From positions 1-64,000 of the forward strand of contig DASXFD010000025.1 of assembly GCA_036489755.1 (NCBI GenBank): 64,000 bases of DNA, in the 5' to 3' direction. How positions within the stretch are numbered: the first letter of the stretch is position 1; every line of letters begins with the position of its first letter. This document shows, piece by piece, positions 33,345-41,412 of the stretch. Both the position numbers and the translations under genes were made by a program. A model generated the notes under the pieces. That model had not been told where the DNA came from. It saw only the letters and a list, made by a program, of their open reading frames with translations, and made no database searches. This stretch comes from JABFXX01 sp036489755 (lineage in GTDB: Bacteria > Myxococcota_A > Polyangia > Haliangiales > Haliangiaceae).

Positions 33345-36300
33345 GCGCGCACGCCGAGCACGTCCTCGGTGACGCTCGCCCACACGAGGTCGCTCGCGCG
33401 CGTCGCTTCGCCGAGATCGCGCTCGAGAATCTTGATCGTGCCGGCCAGATCGCCCGTGACCACGAGCCCGACGCGATCGGCCGCGCGCTCGGTCGCGGCG
33501 AGCCAGCCGAGGGCCGCGGTCATCGGCACGACGTTGCGCTCGCGCAGCTTCGCGCCGATCGTGCGCACCTGCTCGAGCTCGACGGGATGGAGCGCCGCGG
33601 TCAGCCAGCGGGCGGCGTGCGAGCTCGAGGCATCGCCCACGGCAAGCGCGTTCTCGATGATCTGCGCGAGCTCGCCGGCGCGCGGGCAGAGCAGGCGAGC
33701 GATGCGATCGGTGCGTAGATCCGACAGCTGGCGGGCGAGCCGGAACGCGAGCTCGAGCTCGCCGGTCTTCTTTTCGCCGGCCTTCGGGTCGGCGAGCGGC
33801 CGGCCGAGCATCAGCACGGGCGCGAGCACGCCCGCGCGCACGCGGATCATCAGCTTGCACGGCGCGGTCTGCTCGCGATCGAGGTAGATCGGCGGCCGCG
33901 GCGTCACGAGCAGCTTCACGATGGGGTCGAGGACCTTGGCGACCTGCGCCGGCACCTCGGCTTCCTTCGACGGCGCGGCCATCGGCGGCCGCATGCGCGC
34001 GCGCTCGACGGCGAACGGCGGCGCGACGAGCGCGAACAGCACCGACAGCTGGAGGTCGACGTCGACGCGCGCGAGCGCGAGCCAGTCGTCGTTGCGGAGC
34101 GGCACGCTCGGCGACTCGCGCTCGACGGGCAGCGGCGACTCGATCACCGCCGACGGCTCGAACAGCGCGTCGAGCTTGCTGGCATCGGGCGCGTGCACGC
34201 CGAACGTCGCGAGCGCATCGTCGACGGCGCGCGCGGCATGGCGGCGGCCGACGCGTACGTAGAGCGCGCGCAGCGCCTTGTACGAGTCCACGCGCTTGTG
34301 ATCGACGCGCAGGATCGCCTGGTGATGGCGGATCGCGACCTCGTCGTGCTTGGCGTCGCCGCCTTGATAGAGCTCGGCGAGGCGGATCCGGCGGCCGTGA
34401 TCGTCGGGCGCGAGCGATTGCGCGACCTCGAATGCGACGAGCGCGTCTTCGTGACGGCCGAGATCGAGCGATAGCTCGCCGAGCCGGTCCCACAGCCGCA
34501 GCCGCTCGCCCTTGCGGCCCTCTTCGGCGCGCACGTGCTCGAGCCGGCGGTAGAAGAAGCGCGCGAGCGTGTCGCGGTCGGTGCCGCCGCCGAGCAGGCC
34601 TTCGAGATCGTCGGCGGCCGCGAAGTCGAGAGGCGCGTCGTCGATCGCGGCGTCGAGCAGCTTCGTCGCGAGCTCGTGATCGTCGAGCTCGTCGCGCGCG
34701 ATCATCGCGGCGAGATGGCGGTAGCGCGCGCGGACCTTCGCGACCTTTTCGGTCTCGATCAGCTGCTTGACGACGTCGAGCGAGTAGCTCCAGTCGCCGT
34801 CCTCGGTGACGAGCTCGAGGAACTTCGTGAGCAGCAGGTGATCGCCGGGCTTGTGCGCGAGCGCCTCGCGATACATCTCGCGCGCGGCCGCGCGATCGCC
34901 GAGCTCGCTGTAGCGATCGCCGATCGCGGCGAACCGCGTGGCGCGCTCTTCGGGCGGCGCACTCGACGCGAGCGCGAGCTGGTCGGCGATCTTCGTCAGC
35001 GCGTCGCCGGAGCCGAGCTCGGTGCGCATGACCAGCGCGCCGCGGTGATCCGGCGCGAGCACGAGCGCGATGTCGGTGTGCTTCGCTGCGGCCTCGACGT
35101 CGCCGAGCTCTCGCGCCGAGCGCGCGAGCTTGTAGTGCAGCTCGATCGCGACGCCGGGCGGCAATAGATCTTCGTCGACGAGGATCGACTCGATCGCGCC
35201 GCGCGCCTTCGCCCATTGCTCGGCCTCGAACAGCATGTCGGCGAGCTCGCGCCGCGTGCCGCGATCTTCGGGATCGAGATCGATCGCGCGCGATAGCGCC
35301 GCGCGCGCGCCGGTCTTGTCGCCGAGCTGCTGCGCGACCTTGCTGCGCGCCATCAAGTACTCGCGCAGCTTGTTCGGATCGTCGGTGACGCGCACGAGCT
35401 CGTCGAGCAGCGGCGCCAGATCGACGAGCGCGCCGCTGTCGAAGCAGAGCTCGACGACGGCCGCGGTCGCCTTGTGGTTCGTCGGATCGGCGGTGCGCGC
35501 GTCGAGGTAGAGCTGCTTGGCCCAATCGGTGTCGCCGAGCGCGACGCAAAAATCGCCGGCGTCGGTGAGCCAGCGCGAGCGATGCGCGGCGAGCGCCGGG
35601 CGCTCGGCACCGGCGAGCAGCGTCGTGATCGCGTCGGCGAGCGCGCCACGATCGCGCAGCAGCGGCACGAAGCCGTCGATCGCCTCGGGTAGATCCGGAT
35701 CGGCCGCGCGCGCCTGCTCGAACAGATGTTGCGCGCGATCCCAATTCTCGAGCTTCGCGAGCTCGGCGGCGCGCACGAGCACGCGCGCGCGCGTCTTCGG
35801 ATCGGCGATCGCGTGCGCCGAGCGCTCGAGCACCGTCAGCGCCTCGGCTTCGGGCACACCGACCTCGATCGTCAGCTTCGCGAGCGCTTCGAGCACCTCG
35901 GGCAGGTCGGGCTCGAGCCGATCGGCCTCACGATACGCGTCGAGCGCACCGCTCGGATCGGCGAGCTCGCGCGCATGAATCTGGCCGATCTCGCGGAAGA
36001 TCTCCGCGCGATCTTTGTCCTTCTCGACGTGCACCGCGCGCCGGCCGAGCAGATCGACGAGCACCGGCCACTCGCCCGTCGATCGATAGAACAGCTCGAG
36101 CGCGTCGTTGGCCTGCGCGTGGTTCGGCTCGACGAGCAGCACGCGCTCGAGGCAGTCGGCGGCGTAGTAGCCGCGGCCGACGTGTTGCCACGCATCGGCC
36201 ATCGCGACGAGGCGCCGCACCGCCGCGTCGTCGTGGATGTCGACGAGCGCGGTCATCTGATCGAGCGGCAGCTCGCTCCACCGGTCGGTCAGCGCGGCGA

Positions 36301-36637
36301 GCCGGAGCAGCGAATCCAGATCGTCGATGCTCGGGTTCTCCGCGAACGCGGACAGCCGCACGACGATCGCGCGGTCGGCATCCTTGCGCGCTTCGAGGTT
36401 GTCGGCGAGCTCGCGCAAGATCGTCGCGCGCTCGTGCGCCTCTTCGGTCGCCTCCGCGCGCTGCAGGTGCATGTCGACGACCTGGTAGCCCTCGGTGTCG
36501 AGCGTCGCGTTCGCGATCCGTGCCGACGCGCGCTCGACGGCCGCGCGCAACCGCTTCTTGTCGAGCTCCGGGAACTCCTCGATGAGCGCGCGAACGACGA
36601 TATCGACCGAGCCGATGCCCGCCGTGTGGCCCCGCAT
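33320..36637 (-). CDS. Large TPR-repeat protein
   Basis: 1105 residues made mostly of TPR and TPR-like helical pairs, for example ALDAYREADRLEPDLPEVLEALAKL, RALSRAIDLDPEDRGTRRELADMLFEAEQWAKA and AAREMYREALAHKPGDHLLLTKF. After residue 850 the pattern stops and a domain without repeats follows (ELELAFRLARQLSDLRTDRIARLLC, GWLAATERAADRVGLVVTGDLAGTIKILERDL). It has no signal peptide or membrane span, so it is cytoplasmic and probably a protein-protein scaffold, a size and type common in myxobacteria. The start is ATG at 36637, 9 nt after TAGGCT. It overlaps the convergent membrane protein gene at its 3' end. Confidence 0.85.
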   Translation of the reverse strand: MRGHTAGIGSVDIVVRALIEEFPELDKKRLRAAVERASARIANATLDTEGYQVVDMHLQRAEATEEAHERATILRELADNLEARKDADRAIVVRLSAFAENPSIDDLDSLLRLAALTDRWSELPLDQMTALVDIHDDAAVRRLVAMADAWQHVGRGYYAADCLERVLLVEPNHAQANDALELFYRSTGEWPVLVDLLGRRAVHVEKDKDRAEIFREIGQIHARELADPSGALDAYREADRLEPDLPEVLEALAKLTIEVGVPEAEALTVLERSAHAIADPKTRARVLVRAAELAKLENWDRAQHLFEQARAADPDLPEAIDGFVPLLRDRGALADAITTLLAGAERPALAAHRSRWLTDAGDFCVALGDTDWAKQLYLDARTADPTNHKATAAVVELCFDSGALVDLAPLLDELVRVTDDPNKLREYLMARSKVAQQLGDKTGARAALSRAIDLDPEDRGTRRELADMLFEAEQWAKARGAIESILVDEDLLPPGVAIELHYKLARSARELGDVEAAAKHTDIALVLAPDHRGALVMRTELGSGDALTKIADQLALASSAPPEERATRFAAIGDRYSELGDRAAAREMYREALAHKPGDHLLLTKFLELVTEDGDWSYSLDVVKQLIETEKVAKVRARYRHLAAMIARDELDDHELATKLLDAAIDDAPLDFAAADDLEGLLGGGTDRDTLARFFYRRLEHVRAEEGRKGERLRLWDRLGELSLDLGRHEDALVAFEVAQSLAPDDHGRRIRLAELYQGGDAKHDEVAIRHHQAILRVDHKRVDSYKALRALYVRVGRRHAARAVDDALATFGVHAPDASKLDALFEPSAVIESPLPVERESPSVPLRNDDWLALARVDVDLQLSVLFALVAPPFAVERARMRPPMAAPSKEAEVPAQVAKVLDPIVKLLVTPRPPIYLDREQTAPCKLMIRVRAGVLAPVLMLGRPLADPKAGEKKTGELELAFRLARQLSDLRTDRIARLLCPRAGELAQIIENALAVGDASSSHAARWLTAALHPVELEQVRTIGAKLRERNVVPMTAALGWLAATERAADRVGLVVTGDLAGTIKILERDLGEATRASDLVWASVTEDVLGVRAHAEAWPG

Positions 36638-36646
36638 TGGCCATCG

Positions 36647-36652
36647 AGCCTA
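36647..36652 (-). promoter_or_regulatory. -10 box for the TPR gene, using the MerR stop codon
   Basis: TAGGCT, 9 nt before the ATG at 36637. Its TAG is the stop codon of the upstream MerR gene. Confidence 0.4.
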
Positions 36653-37054
36653 CCGCGAAAGCGCGTGGTCCGGTGCTCGCCCGGCGAGCGCGCGGTCGTA
36701 CGATGCGAGCTTCTTGCGGATCGTGCCGAGCGTCGCCTGCAGGTGCTCGAGCTTGGCTTCGACCTCGATCCGATGCGCGTCGAGCAACGCCCGGCGCGCC
36801 GCGATCGTCGTCTCGCCGCGGCGCGCGAGCCGCGCGTACTCGAGCATCTTGCGGATCGGCATCTCGGTCGCGTGCAGCTTCTTGAGCAAGTCGAGCCAGC
36901 GCAGCTCCGGCTCGCCGTAGCGGCGATGGCCGCTCTTCGCGCGCGGCACCGGCTGCACGAGCCCGATGCGCTCGTAGTAGCGCAGCGTGTGCGTCGTGAT
37001 GCCGGTCTTCTCGGCGACCTCGCGGATCGTGAGCGCGTCGCTCGGCTCTGGCAT
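36650..37054 (-). CDS. MerR family transcriptional regulator
   Basis: 134 residues. The N-terminal winged helix starts LTIREVAEKTGITTHTLRYYERIGLV (residues 8-33), followed by SGHRRYGEPELRWLDLLKKLHATEMPIRKMLEYARL and a dimerising coiled coil with LLDAHRIEVEAKLEHLQATLGTIRKKLASYD. It lacks the paired cysteines of metal-sensing members, placing it with regulators that sense carbonyl or redox signals (AdhR/NmlR-like). It is the last gene of the AKR-SDR-MerR unit, with its own TATCGT box 6 nt before the start. It is the obvious candidate to bind the 22-bp palindrome in the promoter at 38859-38889. Confidence 0.92.
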   Translation of the reverse strand: MPEPSDALTIREVAEKTGITTHTLRYYERIGLVQPVPRAKSGHRRYGEPELRWLDLLKKLHATEMPIRKMLEYARLARRGETTIAARRALLDAHRIEVEAKLEHLQATLGTIRKKLASYDRALAGRAPDHALSR

Positions 37055-37060
37055 ACGCGG

Positions 37061-37066
37061 ACGATA
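37061..37066 (-). promoter_or_regulatory. Leaderless -10 box for the MerR gene
   Basis: TATCGT, 6 nt before the ATG at 37054, placed between the SDR stop and the MerR start. Confidence 0.45.
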
Positions 37067-37068
37067 GC

Positions 37069-37782
37069 CTACAGCGAGACGTCGAGCCCGCCGTCGACCG
37101 CGAGCCGCGCGCCGACCGTGTACTTCGCGCGATCCGACACCAGGAAGGCGACGGCCTCGGCGACGTCGGCCGGCTCGCCGATATGGCCGAGTGGCACGCG
37201 CACGTTGTCGAACGGCCGGTTCGCGAAGTCGCGATGGCCGACCGCGGTGCCGACGAGCCCGGACCCGACCGCGTTGACGCGGATGCCGAACGGCGCGAGA
37301 TCGATCGCCGCGCACATCGTCAGGTAGTTGATGCCGCCCTTCGACACCATGTACGAGAACTTGTCCTTCGCGCCACGCGTGCTCGACACCGTGATGTTCA
37401 CGATCGCTCCGCCACCGCTCGTCTTCATGAGCCCAGCCGCGTGCTTCGTGCACAAGAAGTAGCTGCGCAGATTCGTATCGATCGTGCGCTGCCAGGTGTC
37501 GAGATCGCAGTCGAGGATCGACTCGTTCTTCGTGTACGCGACACTGTTGACGAGTGCATCCAGCCGGCCGAACCGCTCGACCACGAACGCGAACAAGCGC
37601 GTGATCGCCGCCGCGTCGGCGAAGTCGAGCGCGAACGACGACCCGCCGATCGCCTCGGCGACCGCGCGCGCATCGGCTTCGTGCCGCGACGTGACCACGA
37701 CGTGAAAGCCGTCGCGCGCGAGCGCCTCGGCGATCGCCTTGCCGATGTTGCTCGTCGAGCCCGTGACGAGCGCGACCTTCAT
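37069..37782 (-). CDS. Short-chain dehydrogenase/reductase
   Basis: 237 residues of the classical SDR fold. The cofactor motif is TGSTSNIGKA (residues 7-16), NSVAY stands in place of NNAG, and the active site has a Ser-Tyr-Lys set in VNITVSSTRG and YMVSKGG. RVNAVGSGLVGT and a C-terminal TVGARLAVDGGLDV complete the pattern. It reduces a carbonyl or oxidises an alcohol with NAD(P); the substrate is not predictable. The ATG at 37782 overlaps the AKR stop (ATGA). With the AKR and MerR genes it looks like a carbonyl-stress or aldehyde-detoxification unit. Confidence 0.9.
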   Translation of the reverse strand: MKVALVTGSTSNIGKAIAEALARDGFHVVVTSRHEADARAVAEAIGGSSFALDFADAAAITRLFAFVVERFGRLDALVNSVAYTKNESILDCDLDTWQRTIDTNLRSYFLCTKHAAGLMKTSGGGAIVNITVSSTRGAKDKFSYMVSKGGINYLTMCAAIDLAPFGIRVNAVGSGLVGTAVGHRDFANRPFDNVRVPLGHIGEPADVAEAVAFLVSDRAKYTVGARLAVDGGLDVSL

Positions 37783-38852
37783 TTCGGTTCCATCGCCGCG
37801 CGAATCTGCGCTTCGGTCGGCTGCCCGGTCGCGCCGCGCGGGTCGCGGCTGTTCTGGAACGCGACCATCCAGCCCGGATACTCGGGCGGCAGCGCGCTCG
37901 CCTGATCGAGCTGAGCGACGTGCTCGGCCGACAGCTTGAGCTCGGTGCACGCGAGGTTGTCGACGAGCTGCTCGCGCGTCTTCGCGCCGATGATGATGCT
38001 CGTGACGAACGGCTTCGTGAGCTGCCACGCGAGCGCGACGCGCGCGACCGACGCGTTCGTCGCCTCGGCGACCTTGCGCAAGGCCGCGAGCACGCGGGGC
38101 AAGCGCTCCATCTGGACCGGCGGGAAATCGAACTGCGCGCGGCGCGCGTCGGCCGGACCCTTCTTGTCGGGATCGAACTTGCCGGACAGCAAGCCGCCGG
38201 CGAGCGGGCTCCACGGCATGATCGCGACGCCTTCGGCCTGGCACATCGGCGCGATCTCGCGCTCGATGTCGCGGCCGGCGATCGAGTAGTAGACCTGCGC
38301 GCTCTGGAATCGGGCGAGCCCGCGCTCGCGCGCGAACGTCAGCGCCTTCGACGCGAGCCACGCCGGCAGGTTCGAGAACCCGACGTAGCGCGCTTTGCCG
38401 GAGCGCACGACGTCGTCGAGGGCGCGCACGGTCTCTTCGATCGGCGTGGCCGGATCGAAGCCGTGGATCTGGTAGAGGTCGACGTGATCGAGGCCGAGCC
38501 GGCGCAGGCTGTTGTCGATGCTGGCCAGGATGTGCGCGCGCGACAGGCCGACCTGGTTGACGCCGGGTCCGACGCGGCCGCGGACCTTCGTCGCGACCAC
38601 GATCTGCTCGCGCGGCCGCTTGAGCGACGCGAACGCGCCGCCGAGCAGCTCCTCGCTCTCGCCGTTCGAGTAGACGTCGGCGGTGTCGAAGAAGTTGACG
38701 CCGGCGTCGAGCGCAGTGCCGAGCAGCGTCTCGACGTCCTTGGCGCCGAGGTTGCCCATGCCCTGCACCCACTGACTCTTGCCGAACGTCATCGCGCCGA
38801 GGCACAGCTCCGAGACGTAGAGACCGGTTTGTCCGAACGAGTTGTAACGCAT
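37779..38852 (-). CDS. Aldo/keto reductase
   Basis: 357 residues, a TIM-barrel NADPH-dependent reductase. The catalytic tetrad is visible as Asp and Tyr in FFDTADVYSNGESEE, Lys in VATKVRG and His in LYQIHGFD. MPWSPLAGGLLSGKF and SIIIGAKTREQLVDNL are the cofactor segments. It resembles the yeast-type AKR families (YajO/PdxI-like). It likely reduces aldehydes or ketones. It is the first gene of the operon, with its ATG 6 nt after the TAGCGT -10 of a MerR-type promoter, so expression is probably inducible. Confidence 0.92.
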   Translation of the reverse strand: MRYNSFGQTGLYVSELCLGAMTFGKSQWVQGMGNLGAKDVETLLGTALDAGVNFFDTADVYSNGESEELLGGAFASLKRPREQIVVATKVRGRVGPGVNQVGLSRAHILASIDNSLRRLGLDHVDLYQIHGFDPATPIEETVRALDDVVRSGKARYVGFSNLPAWLASKALTFARERGLARFQSAQVYYSIAGRDIEREIAPMCQAEGVAIMPWSPLAGGLLSGKFDPDKKGPADARRAQFDFPPVQMERLPRVLAALRKVAEATNASVARVALAWQLTKPFVTSIIIGAKTREQLVDNLACTELKLSAEHVAQLDQASALPPEYPGWMVAFQNSRDPRGATGQPTEAQIRAAMEPK

Positions 38853-38858
38853 GCCCAG

Positions 38859-38889
38859 ACGCTACGACTTCGAGCGCGCTCGAAGTCAA
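38859..38889 (-). promoter_or_regulatory. MerR-type promoter with a 22-bp perfect operator
   Basis: On the minus strand: -35 TTGACT (38884-38889), a 19-bp spacer, -10 TAGCGT (38859-38864), then 6 nt to the AKR start. The spacer region carries the perfect palindrome GACTTCGAGCGCGCTCGAAGTC (38866-38887, written in two halves of 11). A 19-bp spacer with a central dyad is the hallmark of promoters remodelled by MerR-family activators. The MerR gene is in the same operon. Confidence 0.85.
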
Positions 38890-38925
38890 GCGAGCACGCG
38901 CCTCGCCGAAGAGCCAGGTCGGCAA

Positions 38926-39339
38926 TCAGGTCGTGCGGCTGCGCGCGAGTGCGGCGACGAGCTTGCCGCGTCGTCCGGGGCGGCCGCGACGCTTGGTCGG
39001 CCGATCGACACGATCCGTCGTGTGCGGAGCTTCAGTCCAGCCGCTGCTGCCGCCGCCGATCCGCACGCCGACGCGGGGGAGCGGCGCGTGCTCGGCCGCG
39101 AGCACCTTGAAGCCGATGACCCAGCCGGAGACTTCACCGAGCTTGCGGGCGAGCTCGGCTCGCGCGTCGGATCGTTCGCGGAGGATCTCCAAGGCTCGCA
39201 TTCGATCGCGCACGTACTCGTGTTGCTCGCCGCGCGACACGCGCGTCTTGGAAGGCGTCGTGACGCGCGCCTGCGAGGCGAGGCGGACGATTCGAGCGCC
39301 GAGCGATTCGGGAGGACGTGGGCTAGTCGAATTGGGCAT
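38926..39339 (-). CDS. Small basic protein with an AT-hook-like C-terminus
   Basis: 137 residues. The N-terminal half is charged and helical (GEQHEYVRDRMRALEILRERSDARAELARKLGEV), then GWVIGFKVLAAEHAPLPRVGVRIGGGSSGW, and the C-terminus RPTKRRGRPGRRGKLVAAL contains an RGRP core as in AT-hook DNA-binding motifs. It has no signal or membrane span. A nucleoid-associated or accessory transcription role is possible but only inferred from the AT-hook. A plus-strand frame over the same bases lacks protein-like composition, so the minus strand is preferred. The 174-bp gap to 39513 holds no gene. Confidence 0.6.
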   Translation of the reverse strand: MPNSTSPRPPESLGARIVRLASQARVTTPSKTRVSRGEQHEYVRDRMRALEILRERSDARAELARKLGEVSGWVIGFKVLAAEHAPLPRVGVRIGGGSSGWTEAPHTTDRVDRPTKRRGRPGRRGKLVAALARSRTT

Positions 39340-39513
39340 GGTCGGGTCCGAATAAGCGAAGGGGTGCCCGGGTCGGCGCGAGCTGCGTAAGCTGAGTCGA
39401 GCTGACGTCGGGCGTCTCTATGACCGTTGCTTCAGCATGCGGCGTGCCGTCGGATCAGCACGGAAATTCAGTGACTTGGCGAAGTGATCTCGCGCAGCCC
39501 GGTTGACAGCTCG

Positions 39514-40173
39514 TCACCGCTGGGAAGCACGCGGCTGTCGCAGCTGCGTCAGCAGCGCGACCGCACCCGCGAGCATGCCCGCGCCGCCGATCGGAATCAT
39601 CCACGCGCCCGAGCCGAGCTCGGCGACCGCGTACGAGACCTCGTCGTTGATCTCGAACACGACCTGCTTGCACGCGATCCACATCGCGATCGCCGCGGCA
39701 CAGGCGATCACGGACAGGACGAGGATCAGCACGCTCCGGCCGCGCCCGTAGATCCCGCCGACGGCCTGCGCGAGCGCGAGCAGCGCGATCAGGATCGCGA
39801 TCGCCAGGAACGACCAGATCGCGGCGGCGAGCGCGGTGCCGATCGTCTTGGCCTGGGCGTCGGAGATCCCGCCGAGCGTGTCCATCGCGTCGCGCGCGTC
39901 GTCGAGCGCGTCCTTCGCGTGGCCGTGCGTGTGCGGCTCGAGATCGTCGATCAGCTTCGTGCCGACCTTCTGGCCGTGGCTCGCGCGATAGACCGCGAGC
40001 AAGTGCCGCGCGAGCTCGCGGTCGGCGGCGGCCTGATACAGCGACAGCGACGTGCGCCGCGCGATTCGCTGGACGCGCCCGGTGAGCTCGGGCCGCGCTT
40101 CGATCGCGGGAAAGAACACGCCGATCGCGGCGAGCGCGCAGCAGGCGACCACGACCCAGCTCGCGATGCGCAT
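39514..40173 (-). CDS. Membrane protein of unknown function
   Basis: 219 residues. An N-terminal hydrophobic segment (ASWVVVACCALAAIGVFFPAI) anchors a helical extracytoplasmic part of about 80 residues. Three further segments follow, around TALAAAIWSFLAIAILIALLALA, SVLILVLSVIACAAAIAMWIA and GAGMLAGAVALLT. There is no known domain. It is divergent from another membrane protein gene, and their -10 boxes overlap in a 19-bp gap, so the two are likely co-regulated or mutually exclusive. TATAAT, a perfect consensus -10, lies 5 nt before its ATG. Confidence 0.72.
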   Translation of the reverse strand: MRIASWVVVACCALAAIGVFFPAIEARPELTGRVQRIARRTSLSLYQAAADRELARHLLAVYRASHGQKVGTKLIDDLEPHTHGHAKDALDDARDAMDTLGGISDAQAKTIGTALAAAIWSFLAIAILIALLALAQAVGGIYGRGRSVLILVLSVIACAAAIAMWIACKQVVFEINDEVSYAVAELGSGAWMIPIGGAGMLAGAVALLTQLRQPRASQR

Positions 40174-40178
40174 GCGTC

Positions 40179-40186
40179 ATTATAGT
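40179..40186. promoter_or_regulatory. Overlapping divergent leaderless -10 boxes
   Basis: TATAAT on the minus strand (40179-40184, 5 nt before ATG 40173) and TATAGT on the plus strand (40181-40186, 6 nt before ATG 40193) overlap by four bases. The whole divergent gap is 19 bp, too short for any leader with a Shine-Dalgarno. Confidence 0.7.
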
Positions 40187-40192
40187 CGCCCA

Positions 40193-41380
40193 ATGGATGA
40201 TCACGGCACGCAGCAAGGGTTGGGCGTCGTACCAGAGGCGCCGGCGCCGCTGCCGGTCGCGAAGGTCGAGCCACCGCAGGTCCCGACGCTGACCGGATCG
40301 TTCCTCGGGATCTCGGCGCGGCGCGCCTACCGGCTCAACATCCAGACCAACGAAGTGCTCGCACAGGAGCGCGCGGCGCTCGAGTCACAAGCCGGCCACA
40401 TCTCCGATCCCGATCAGCAGGCGTTCCTGGCGTGGCGGCGCTCGGTGCTGCTCGTGGTCGCCGTGATGTTCATTCCGCTCAGCGTGTCGCGCGTGTTCGA
40501 GGCGTTCGACGGGCCGCCGCTGCCGCCGATCGGCCGCGCGTTCAAGCTGTTGCCGGCGATCACCGAGGCGTTGTTCTGCCTCGTCGCGTTCGACCAGCTC
40601 AAGAACTGGACGCACTGGCGCCGCCAGCGCCGCGTTTTGTTCATCGCGTGGGGCCTGTATTTTCTCGCGCCGTTCGTCGTCTATCTGTTTCCGTTTCGCG
40701 ACGTGTTCGAGAGCTGGCGGCAGGCGCTCGAGGCCACGAAGTTCGGCGAGCTCCAGCTGTTCACGAAGCAGAACTTCCACATGCTCGTCGGCCTGGTGTT
40801 CGGCGTCGAGGCGCTGCTCGCGCTCGGCCCGAAAGTCGTGTCGCTGATGCCGGGGCTCATCCGCGCGTCGATCGTCACGAAGCTGTTGTTCCCGGGCACG
40901 ACCGCGCCGGGTTGGTTGATGATGATCGCGGCGCCGTTCTACGCGCTGTTCGCGTACATCATCGTCCTGTTGCCGTATCAGGTGACCGGCAGCTGGCACT
41001 TCGTGGCCGGCAACGCGGGCATCCTGATCGCGCAGATCTTCATCGGCATCGCGGGCCGGCGGCTCACCGTGCCGCTCACCCACGACGAAGCGCACCACCG
41101 CATTCACCGCACGTGGCTGGCGTACATCGGGATGCTCGTGATCGCGGCCGTGTTCATGGTCTACGGCCTGACCGACTTCATCCGCGCGCTGCACTTGGGG
41201 CCATGGCGCGTCGTGTCGAGCGTCCTCACGATCGTGAGCAACGTGCTGCTCGACACGCTCGTCGGCACCGACGCGATCGTGACCGCAATGGCGTATTTTC
41301 GCAGGCGCGATGTGCCCGATCCCGAGCACGCCGCGCTGTTCCAGGAAGCGGAGCGCAAGCTCGACGTGTTCTGCAGGTAG
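40193..41380 (+). CDS. Polytopic membrane protein of unknown function
   Basis: 395 residues. After an N-terminal proline-rich cytoplasmic part (VPEAPAPLPVAKVEPPQVPTL) there are about eight hydrophobic segments, for example SVLLVVAVMFIPLSV, FIAWGLYFLAPFVVYLFPF, MLVGLVFGVEALLALG and LAYIGMLVIAAVFMVYGL. A short charged tail ends in a cysteine. No transporter or enzyme signature is recognised. The ATG at 40193 sits 6 nt after TATAGT, so the mRNA should be leaderless. It is followed by the repeat protein at 41413, which has its own -10. Confidence 0.75.
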   Translation: MDDHGTQQGLGVVPEAPAPLPVAKVEPPQVPTLTGSFLGISARRAYRLNIQTNEVLAQERAALESQAGHISDPDQQAFLAWRRSVLLVVAVMFIPLSVSRVFEAFDGPPLPPIGRAFKLLPAITEALFCLVAFDQLKNWTHWRRQRRVLFIAWGLYFLAPFVVYLFPFRDVFESWRQALEATKFGELQLFTKQNFHMLVGLVFGVEALLALGPKVVSLMPGLIRASIVTKLLFPGTTAPGWLMMIAAPFYALFAYIIVLLPYQVTGSWHFVAGNAGILIAQIFIGIAGRRLTVPLTHDEAHHRIHRTWLAYIGMLVIAAVFMVYGLTDFIRALHLGPWRVVSSVLTIVSNVLLDTLVGTDAIVTAMAYFRRRDVPDPEHAALFQEAERKLDVFCR

Positions 41381-41399
41381 ATCGAGCGGGGTTCCACCG

Positions 41400-41405
41400 T
41401 ATTAT
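41400..41405 (+). promoter_or_regulatory. -10 box for the repeat protein
   Basis: TATTAT, 7 nt before the ATG at 41413, in a GC-rich context. Confidence 0.5.
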
Positions 41406-41412
41406 CGGCAGC

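Noticed and set aside
38933..39355. Plus-strand frame opposite the AT-hook-like protein
   Set aside because: Composition is Arg/Ser-rich shadow; the minus strand has a better amino acid profile and the AT-hook core.
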